Below are positions 46,301-57,729 of a stretch of DNA of 64,000 nucleotides, piece after piece. Position 1 is the stretch's first letter. Every line of letters starts with the position of its first letter. Below the pieces are notes generated by a model, which did not search any database, was not told where the DNA came from, and saw nothing but the letters and a program-made list of their open reading frames with translations. The position numbers and the translations under genes were made by a program. Origin of the DNA: Sipunculus nudus (lineage: Eukaryota; Annelida; Sipuncula; Golfingiida; Sipunculidae); contig CM049307.1 in assembly GCA_026874595.1 (NCBI GenBank), forward strand, positions 63,980,870 through 64,044,869, in the 5' to 3' direction.

Positions 46301-49300
46301 CTACATTTGGCAAGAATTTCTGATAATATCTGAGAAATCCGAGGTAGGACTGCAACTCGGCAACATTTTCTGGTCTACGTGCCTCTAAAAGAGCTTGCAC
46401 TTTCTCGGGTATAGTTCTCAGTCCTTCTTTATCTACAGTGTGGCCTAGATATGTCACACTTTCCTTTAAGAATGAACATTTCTCCTTCTTTAATTTTACG
46501 CCATAGTGGTCACACCGTCTGAGTACTTCCTCTAGTACTCACAGGTGCTCTTCAACTGAGCCTGATGCAATAAGTACATCATCAAGATAGCAAACAACTC
46601 CGTCAAGTCCTTGTAGTATTTGGTCCATCACTTTCTGGAAGATACTTGGCGCTGAGTTGACCCAGTTACTCAAACGTTCATATGAGTACAGTCCACGCCC
46701 TGTGTTTATCACAAGATACTGTTTTGAACTCTCATCAAGCTCTAGCTGATGATACGCGTGTCTTAGATCTAATTTTGTGAAGAATTTTCCACCAGACAAT
46801 GTAGCAAACAGATCCTGTGCTGTAGGCAATGGGTATGTGTCAATGGATATGAAAGGGTTAATAGTCATTTTATAATCACCACTGATGCGTACATTGCCTA
46901 CTTCTTTAGGCACATTGACTGTAGGTGCTGCCCAGTCTGACCTATCAATTTTCTTTATTACTCCTTCAGCTTCTAAGCTATCAAGCTCTCTCTCCACTGC
47001 TGGTTTTAGAGCATAAGGAACAGACCTGGCCTTCTTAAACAGTGGACTTATACCATCTGGTACATTGATATGAGCCTTGAAGTATTTAATTTTGCCCATT
47101 TTCTCATCAAATACTCCTGTAAACTTGTTAAGCACCTTTGCTTAATTCACTATCAGTATCCTGAATGACCATTTGCACATATGGATCATCTCTACAGCTA
47201 GTCTGCTTAGCTATCTCATGCCAATCCAATTTTATCTTTGACAACCAGTTTCTACCTAACAAGTTTGGATTATTTCCTTTCACTACAACCACTGGTAATT
47301 TGTAGCTCTGCTTCTGGTATGCATAATTAACTTGTACATTCACTGTTCCTAGAATGTGCACTCTTTCTTTGTAAAAGTCCTGTAGCTTAAGACTTGTGGA
47401 GTTAAGTTTCATACCTTTCTGTTTAAAGAGCTGCTTGTATGTGCTTTCGTTCACATTAGTACAACATGAACTAGTATCCAACTCAAAACGTAATGGCTGT
47501 CCATTAACATCCATAGTCACAAAGTATTTCTCACTACCTTCAGTGATACTAAACACAGTCTGTACAGTGTTATTGACATCTGAATCATTCAAGTTACTAT
47601 CACATGCTTCAGATGTGTTTACAAAGTCAATGTGATACATTCCCGGCTCCTCACAAAAACTATCACGGGAGCCCTCTTGTGGCAGTTCATCAACAACATA
47701 TGCACCTTTAGACTTGGACCAACATTTCTTTACAAGGTGTCCTTTCTTACCACAGCCTCTACAAATGGCATCTTTAAATTTACAAGTCTCTTTAGTATGC
47801 TTACCACCACAACGTGAACACTCCTGGTGGCTGTGACCGGTCGGTGGGCGATAATGGGTTTGTTTACAACTGACAGTTCCTGTACCTGCCTTCAGGTGGC
47901 ACTGTGGACGGTGCGCAATCTGGTGAACTGTTTCCGTGGGACTTTCATGAGTTTTAAAACAATGCATCTGAACCGGTCCTTAACTTTTAGCACCAGTGTC
48001 CGCCATTTCTATAGCCTGTGCAATGTCCTGGGCGGATTTCCACGTTAAATTCCTTTCAGATAGAAGTCTCCGTTGAATGGCCACGCTCCCTAAACCACAA
48101 ACCAAGCGATCACCCAACGCTTGTTCCAGAAAACTTCCAAAGTCACAGGTTGCCGCTAATTCCTTTAGTGACACGATGTACTGAGCCACCTTCTCCCCTT
48201 TTAACTGTCCTCTCCGGTGGTATTTGAATCTTTCTGCAATAACAAGAGGCGTTGGTTTAAAGTGCTTTTCAAGCAAGTCCTTAAGCTCTCTATAAGTCAA
48301 GTCCTTAGGCATTCTCGGAACCGACAAACTTCTGGCAATCGCATACATTGCCGTGCCCATGCTTGCCATGAATGTCGCCACTTGTCTCTCGGACTGTATC
48401 TCGTTTGCAGTGCAATAACACTCAAACCGCTCCACATAGGCTGACCATAACTCGACAGTCGCGTCATACTCTCTTAAGATCCCAAAGTGGGCCATTGTAC
48501 CCGCTCGTCGCCAGATGTGATATCTCAATCATGCGAATGGAGCAAAAAGAGACACAAGACAAAAAATGGCTTCAGGCTCCTTGTTCACCAAAAAACTATA
48601 CACTTCCAGGCACTCTCCGGGCATAAATATTCATTAAAGAAGTTCTCCCTGCATATAAGTGTTTTCTCTATATGGCTCAAGTGTACTTGTATATGTGTGT
48701 GTATGCCTGTTTATGTGAAGAGGATATCAACTAAAGTTACATTACCACACATGTAATTATTGTTTCAGGATGTATATCTGGTCCACATCCTGAATGAACT
48801 CGCTGGCAATTCCTTCATGGTGTTCTGTAGTACCTGTGCCAACACACAGAGGGTAGCACTGATGCTGCGAAACCTGGGCATGACGGCCATCCCCCTTCAT
48901 GGACAGATGAGTCAGGTCGGTATACAACTAGACCAAGGCTTTTATTTACATAGGGTGTACACGCTAATACAGTTACACAGATATATTCAGTGCTTATACA
49001 TCAGTTGGAACCCCACCAGTGCCTCAGGCAACATAGGGAAACCTCAATCAAACCCTGGAATATTGCAGGTTAAGGGCAGGTAATAAGTTTAGGTTTATTT
49101 CTAGCCCTGTACATATGAATACCTGAAATCCAGAAGGCTCAATAATAACTCACATTCTGATCATGTGTATAACTGTATCCTCATTCAACAGACCTGGCCA
49201 GTGACCAATCCTTCAAATATTGAAAAAATAATGATCAACCATACTGTTAGTTTCAAGAGAGGAGGTTTTGTTATTTAAATTTTTGTTATTTAAGGCCAGT

Positions 49301-52300
49301 ATGCTATAGTAAAAGAATAGACAATTTGATCCTTACAGCATGTGTTAAGGATACATATATAAAATTGAATAAGGTAATCTTATTGTAGTTGGCTGATTAA
49401 AGATGCCTATTTAAATATCTGATGTCTGTTAACTAAGGAGGACAATGTTAAATTAGGCCAGAAAATGCCAACCTGACTACACACAGGCTGTTTGTTTTGT
49501 TTATATTCCCATGCATATAACCTTTGGGAGCCTGCCAAAAATAATCCAAACACATTCAACAAGGACATCTGGCATCAAGTCAGATGAACCAGAGTTTTGC
49601 AAAAGGTGTTTTGCATCTAGTGAGCTTTCACACTATGTAACCTTTTGAAATTTTGTATGTGTATAAATCTAACATAGCTCTTTATCATACGCAAAATTTG
49701 TGGCGCTACCTGCAACCATTTTTGCACAGCGTCCGTCTGTTTGTCTGCCTTTTGATAAAATAACTCATATCACAGTAGTGGTTTGACTTATCTGCCTAAA
49801 ATGTTGCATGTTTATACATCTTGGATAGCTTTCTGGATTTTGTGGCAGATGGCGCCACCTACATTTATGTTTACGTTGCAGACATTCAGGCTTATATCTC
49901 AGGACTGGTTTGCTGTATCCTCCTGAAATTTTGCATGTGTATAGATCTCACATAGCTCTTTATCATACACAAAACTGGAGGTGCCACTTGCAACCATTTT
50001 TGCACAGTGTCAGTCTGTTTGTCTGCCATGGGATAAAATCACTCATTTCTCAGTAGTGGTTTGACTTATCTGCCTAAAATTTTGCATGTTTATACATCTT
50101 GGATAGCTTTCTCGATTTTGTGGCAGTTGGCGCCACCTACATTTATGTTCATGTTGCAGACATTCAAGCTTATATCTTAGGACTGGTTTGACATATCCCC
50201 CTGAAATTTGGCATGTATATAGATCTCACATAGCTCTTAATCATACACAAAATTGGTGGCGCCACCAACCACCATTTTTGCACAGCGACTGTTTGTCTGC
50301 TGTGGGATAAAATCACTCTATACAAGTAGTGGTTTGACTTAACTGCCTTAAATTTTGCATATGTATACAACTTGGATAGCTTTCTGAATTTTGTGGTAGA
50401 TGGCGCCACCCATACATACCCATTTTGGCTGCAGACATCCATGCTAACATGCAACACACCTCACTCTGTTTCCCCTTGCCACTCAATCCATGCCTCACTT
50501 CATCCGTCCCACTCTGATTTCAGTGGATACACGTATTTGCTTGTCAACTACCTGTATTCTAGTTATTAATAATAGAGTGTAATGTTGTTGCATTGTATAT
50601 TGTTTATATTAAAAAGCTGAAGTAAGGCTGATAATATGAGTGGTGTATTTTGATTACAGGCTAAACGACTGGGTGCTTTGAATAAGTTCAAGAGCAAAAG
50701 CAGGTCCATCCTTATAGCTACAGATGTTGCCAGCAGGTGAGGCCATGCATGACTGTGTCTTAGCCCAGCTTACTGCTGTCAGTTAAAGGAACAGATTCAG
50801 CTTTTAGTGGTTTCCAAATGAAATAAATCTGCTTTATAGAAAAGTCCTTAAATGGGTATTTCATGTTGTACACTTTAACACAATTTTAAAAAATTTAAGA
50901 ACCTCTGCTCAGAAGTGCTATGTCACTTAATTGTAAACTAGTTGGTCCATTAACAAATATAAGAAATAATTGTCACAAGTAGAAGATCTTTTATAGAATG
51001 TTAAGTATTCAAACCTACCGGTAAGGTTAATCAAAATTTACTACACATAATGTAACTGAAAACTAATTTTTGATAATACTTATCATCATAACTTGATCAT
51101 CATCAATTTATTGTTCAAATGATATAATTGCCTGGATTTCTGTTCTTAACATATACCTGTATTTTATTTTTTCAGAGGTTTGGATATTCCTCATGTTGAT
51201 ATAGTGCTTAACCTTGACATACCAACACATTCAAAGGACTACATCCACAGAGTAGGACGAACAGCCAGGGCGGGCCGGTCAGGGAAGGCCATCACCTTTG
51301 TCAGTCAGTGAGTGCTTCACATGTAGCTTACTGGTAGTTTCTGTCATGTTCAAGTGAATCAGAGTGACCTAATGTTTTAATATCATTTTAGGGTTATACA
51401 GGGAGTCTCTTAAAGCCAGCTATTCACCTACCTCTTTTGTAAATTTTTTAACGCCTCTGTCATGGATGTATGAGCTTCTTGTTCTACAAGCTGTTAGTAG
51501 ATGCGGTCCATGTTCCAATGTTGACAAACAAAAAAATTATGTAACCCGAGTTGGTTGGTTGCATATGTGTTGAAGTTGGTGGGTCATTACTCACTAGTTG
51601 CATAACACCCTCTGCAAAATCCTAGTTCGTCAAACCTGCCATCAGATGTCCTGATAGAATGTTTTTGGATTATTTTGGCGGGCCCCCTACATGATGTAAA
51701 CACCTTGATATGAACAAATTAAGCAACCTGTGTGTGGTGGGACACACTGTTTCTGGCCTACTTTGATAAAACGTTCAAGGGATTATCATTAGTTAATAGA
51801 CTTCAGATATCAGAATAGTCCCCCTTTAAGGCAAAATATATTACCAAAGGTGAGTTAAAGTGGCAGATAAAGGTTTTATAGTACATTTTAGTCACCACAT
51901 TCACTCAGTTGGTATGAAGAGCTGTATATGATCTGTAATTGTAAAAGTGAGATAACACAATGTAATCATTTGCATCTCACTTTATTTGATACATTTGTGT
52001 TATGTAAAGCTATTTATTTACATACATTTGTGTTATGTAAAGCTAATATATATTAAGTCTTAATTCAAATAGGGTGTTCATCTCTAAATCATACATGAAT
52101 AATACCCATGTTGAAAGAGTCTCACTGTAAAAATGTTATCACAGTAAATGTTGTTACAGCTGAAAGCAGTATGTTGTATGACTTCTTTGGACCAAAATAA
52201 ATGGTAACTTAGTGTCACCCCTAACTTAACGTGAAAACTTTACAACGGATATATCCTATAAAACCATACGATGGGTTTACGCTCGCCACTTGATTTCACT

Positions 52301-55300
52301 CATCAAGAAATTAGATCCCGGCCATTACAGGTGACATTTCCAGGTTCTTTTAAGGACGTGTATTAAAATACCAGACAATCATACACCCAGATCAATAGAA
52401 ACTATGAGACATCAGGTTAAATTCACAAATATAATTCAAGACAATACTTACAGAGACACAAATGTGAGTGTGTGCGTTGATGTGTCAATACGACAGTTCT
52501 TCATATTAAAATTACAGGATATTTACTGAGTCCATGGTTTGTATAAAAACCATAAAGTCCAGTTCCTTCAGAGATCTCTGGTTACTGTTTTGTGTAGAAT
52601 CTAGTGTATGGTTAGCCCCATATAGATCTAGTCTTTCTGAGTTTAGCGATCTTCAACTGATCTTGCTTGTCAGCGACCCGGGTATGTTTACGTTCACATG
52701 AATGCAATAGCGCTCTTTTTTTACGTAGAGCTTAGAGTCCTTGACCTTGCTCGTGTAGCAATGGTTTCACGGCTTACAGCGGTTATGTATTTAGGTCAAG
52801 CTGAACTAGGCCGGCAGGTGACGAGCGCTCTTTCACTTTATCGTCAATACGAAGCTCTGTCGGCAGCACGGCTGAGTTCTCATGAGCTGGGTCTTTGCCT
52901 CACGTAGAAGCTTGCTTCTATGCCGTTCCTGGCGTTTCAATGTTCGTGCGTGCGTGCTGCCACCTCAAGCTTCAAGACCCAACTGAACCAACATTCAGCG
53001 TCTCTTCTTGAAGTCTGACGTCACAATCGCCTGTTCACTGTGTACGGCAATCCGGTTCTCTGATTGGCTTATTTCTCAAGTGTCCCATATAAGGATATAT
53101 ATGACCTAGTTTGACTGTTAGCGTCACCATGGCAACCCACATACCAAATGTAATAATTACACACGATGCGTGACACGGATAAATCAGCTGATAGCCGATG
53201 GGATTCCATACAAGAATACACAGTATATATATACAATCAAGACCTGTCAACGCTTTAGGATGACGCTTCACGTCAATATCAATAGAGAACAGACTTCGTT
53301 AAACTATGATACAAAACACCGTACATATTGTCACCTATTGTCTGGTGACACTTAGGTTAAAAGCATACTATTTCTTAAAGGTTGCTTATTTTGTAAGTGT
53401 AAAATATAATTACCAATAGTCAGATTTATACTTTTGCAAATACTAGTCTTTATATAAGTATTAATATTACAAATTGTTCAGTAATTTGGTACTGTCACAA
53501 CCTTTTTTCTTTAGTCTTAGCACAAATTTTGATCACCCTCAGGTATGATGTTGAATTGTTTCAACGCATTGAGCAGCTGATTGGAAAGCAGCTTCCCTTA
53601 TACCAGACAGAGGAGGAGGAGGTGATGATGTTGATGGAGCGAGTCACTGAAGCCCAGAGATACGCTAAAATGGTGAGTGTTTATATGGACAGAGGCTCAG
53701 AGATATGCTAAAATGGTGAGTGTTTATATGTGACGGAGGCTCAGAAATATGCTAAAATGGTGAGTGTTTATATGCAACAGAGGCTCAGAAATATGCTAAA
53801 ATGATGAGTGTTTATATGTGACAGAGGCTCAGAAATAGGCTAAAATGATGAGTGTTTATATGCGACAGAGGCTCAGAGATACGCTAAAATGGTGAGTGTT
53901 TATATGTGACAGAGGCTCAGAGATACGCTAAAATGGTGAGTGTTTATATGTGACTGAGGCTCAAGAGATATGCTAAAATGGTGAGTGTTTATATGTGACT
54001 GAGGCTCAGAGATATGCTAAAATAGTGAGTGTTTATATGTGACTGAGGCTCAGAGATATGCTAAAATGGTGAGTGTTTATATGTGACTAAGGCTCAGAGA
54101 TTCACTAAAATGGTGAGTGTTTATATGTGACAGAGGCTCAGAAATATGCTAAAATGGTGTTTATATGCAACAGAGGCTCAGAAATATGCTAAAATGATGA
54201 GTGTTTTATATTTGACAGAGGCTCAGAAATAGGCTAAAATGTAGCGACAGCTTGTCACCCCAAACGTCGAGTTTAGATGAACTGGAGACGATGGGGTGAC
54301 AGTACAAGCTATTGGGTTCAATCAATTCTAGTATGTGCAGATGTGCACGCCATTTCTGACACTACTTTTTCATTTTCATCTACTTCTCGAACTGCCATTT
54401 TCCTGAGTTAAGACAAAAAGTAAAGTTATTATGTTGGGGAAAATAATAATTATTACATCCACGGTTTACTTACGTGTATTAGTGCAGCAGTTTTTAATAC
54501 CGAGGCTTGTTTTACTCGAAAAACTCGTCTCCACGTCTGTCAGCGGGAGAATCATAACTTCCAGTAGGGGATTTCCAAACGGCTATGTGTAAAACTCGGA
54601 AGTCCGAAGTCGGAAGCAAGGATTTTTTAAATAAAGCAATGTTCGAAGCATAATTAAAATGATACTACATCAATAGAAAGTACCATTTTATTTTTATTGA
54701 TAGAATAAGGTCTTTTCTATCATTATGTAAAAAATCAAAGTTATCCATCTGAAGTTATAGACTATTTCTTGCTCGGTAATGCCCGGTTATGGTCCAAATA
54801 ACATGTGTAAAACTAGCCAGTAATGGCTAATGCACTGGTCATCATGTCGTCAGCAAACGTGTCAAGCATTTTCGGTTTCTTCAATATCACATATTTATCA
54901 TAAACTCTGTTTTGTAACATTAATTATGCTGTTTTTTATAATATATTATATTGATATTTTATTTCATGTTGTAAAACAAGATTATATAATTACTCATCAA
55001 TATTTTCGCTATTACCGTATTTTTTGTTTGTGGAAACATGAAAAAAAAAATAAAGATTTGTTAATATTTTAAAAATTACCCTGATAATATCATAGAGAGT
55101 TAAACAGATAATTTGACAGAACCACAAAACGTCCAGTAAATGTTTTAACAAGGGTGTTTCGAACAAAATATTTTATTTATGATGTATCAATTGAAAAACC
55201 TTTTCCTCTTCCATTGACCAAAAGATTTAATCATGATTATGAATCTCTTAAACTCTTATCTATTATGTAATACTTTTTATGCCAAATTATATTTTACATT

Positions 55301-55340
55301 TCATGGTCAGGTTGCACACATTTATATATATATATGTATG

Positions 55341-55392
<52 letters not shown>

Positions 55393-57678
55393 ATTGCAAT
55401 GTGATATTTTCCCCTATATATATACCTGCTGTAAATGGAACCTGTTTCAATTCATGTTTTGAAATTTTGCCAAAATAGCATAATATACATGATGCTTTAC
55501 AAAAATTTGTTTGCTACTGATTTCATCAGACGTATCCTGCAAAATTAAAAATAACCACAAGCATTAACAATACCTTGACAGAAAAAAATACACAATGCAT
55601 GTGTAAATAGATATGATCCCGATTGTAACATTTTACCATCATATAAAAAACAATAGTTTCTGTTTTTGCAGAACGATTCAATATATAATCGATATTTTTT
55701 ATGCAGTTAGGCACAATATTCATCAAATTAATATTCTGAAAATTTGCAAAACCACAGGACACAAACATTTATATACTTTATATATATATATATATTTGTA
55801 AAATACGTCAACTAAAAAATCAATAAAACATCAAACAAAACATTTTGCATAGCCAAAAAAAGTTCATTAAATGTTTAAAAATAAATTGTTACAGAACAAA
55901 TGTTATAGATATAAAAAAATCTGTTTATTTGTAGAACCTGATACCAGCAACTATTAAGTCCGGAGAGAAGGGGGTCCGAAAGCGCACGGTACTTCTGTAT
56001 CGAGAATTCCGATTATAGTCCGGTTAATTTTGTTTCTGAGCATAAAAATATGAATCAAATAAAAATAGTGAGTATACACGGAATATTCAGATGCATATAT
56101 TTTTATATAAAGATAAAAAATTTCTATACAGCAGAAGTAGAATGGGAATAATTAATATTTGTAATTGAAATATTTATCTTAGCGGTAAATATCTAACTTG
56201 ATTTATCAATCCGGTTTGGTTCCATTATTGCATGGTGTCATCATTTTTATGTGGAATTTAAAGGAATGAATCATAAAGATGAGCAACAGGTTCAATAAAA
56301 ATGCCTATATCCCGTAGCATCTTTAAAACACCAGGTCACCTCTAGACAGACTTTTACTTGAAGCCCCAGATGTCTTACGTGTCGATAAAGATTCTATATG
56401 GTTATTTATTAAAGATTTTACATTCAAAATTGTAATTTTTGATCGAGATCCTTGTAATCGTATACAGTTATCCGAAGTTGAAGGGAGCACATTCTGTTTA
56501 CATGCCCTTATCATGCACATATTATAACATATGAGAGTGAAATCAGTTGCAAATATACTTTAAAATATTATTAAATATCCATTTATTTGGAGTTGAAATG
56601 TGATGTTGAAACATCAGGAGTGAATTTTAATATATAAATATCAAGATTGAAAAAGTTTGAAAGAAAGAGTTAAAACTTGAAAAAGAATTGATTTTAGTTT
56701 TTAAAAAAATTATTTGCTTAAATATACAAATCGATAAGATTTTATAATCACACATGTATTAGTATGTTATATATTACCTGGACTGTTGTATCCCTTTTCT
56801 AAGATATATTTTAACTTTTTTTTTAAATATCGTAGAACTCTGACAAATTGAAGGACATTTCGTTTTGTATTTGATACATGTATGTTTTTTCTAGCGATGA
56901 CCTACTGGGATATATTGAATTTTTATATTTGTTCAACGTATGGAAAATATATTACTGTTTTTATTTTGAATGACATCGTAATTTATAACTGTATTTTTAA
57001 TGCCGTATTAGGGTTTATTATACCATATTTATTATTCAGTGGTGCATCCATAGAGGGCGCAAGCATAACACCGAGGAATCCCCATCCCCCCCCCCCCCCC
57101 CCCATCGCAGTACCGTGTGAGTCATACACGGTCTCCCCACAGAGCTCAGCTCGGGTTGGGATCGACCGTGAAAAATCTCACGGCTCCTCGGCTGATACTC
57201 AGACTCGCGCACTGTGCTGTCCGAGTCTGCATGTGCGCTCTCAGATCACAAAATTCGGTAAAATGCTAAGATTGTCATAAGACTTTAACATATCAATTAT
57301 TTTACAACGATTACTACATTTAAATACTAGTAGTGACATTTTGCAAGTTATAAATGTATAGACGCGCATTTCATCATTGACATTAACATTTGAATATTTG
57401 GACTTTCCAATTTATACCGTAATGTTATAGAAATATAAATATTAAAGCCCAACAACCTGAAGTTTGAATACATTGTTCCAATACATGTAGGAGTATAGTT
57501 GCGGAACAGAAAATCTTCATAATCTTTCGTTTAAGGTGCCTCAAAATGTCCTCTTTACATTGCATATTTTAAAAATTTATCCCTTCCCATACCATCCCCA
57601 TGTTAATATAAATAATTTTCACAAAACATAGCTCTAGATAGGGTGAAATATATTAAGTGAAAATACCATCACATATAT

Positions 57679-57729
<51 letters not shown>

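Larger units (their letters stand above)
43708..48749 (-). mobile_element. Full-length Ty3/gypsy LTR retrotransposon, inactivated
   Basis: 5,042 bp, minus orientation, inside DDX47 intron 6. The LTRs are 48516-48749 (5') and 43708-43945 (3'), both TG...CA on the minus strand. They differ by about eight substitutions and a 4-bp indel by eye. The target duplication CATGT lies at 43703-43707 and 48750-48754. Internal order is gag, zinc knuckle/protease, RT, RNase H, integrase, which is the Ty3/gypsy order. No envelope-like frame was seen. The coding region has several stops and frame shifts. Sequence style (the [12 protein letters not shown] region of integrase) resembles K02A2.6-like/Mag-lineage elements; lineage is an inference. 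Confidence 0.95.

Noticed and set aside
47396-48756. Plus-strand frames over the gypsy element
   Set aside because: They are antisense shadows of gag and protease; the minus strand carries all recognisable retroelement motifs.
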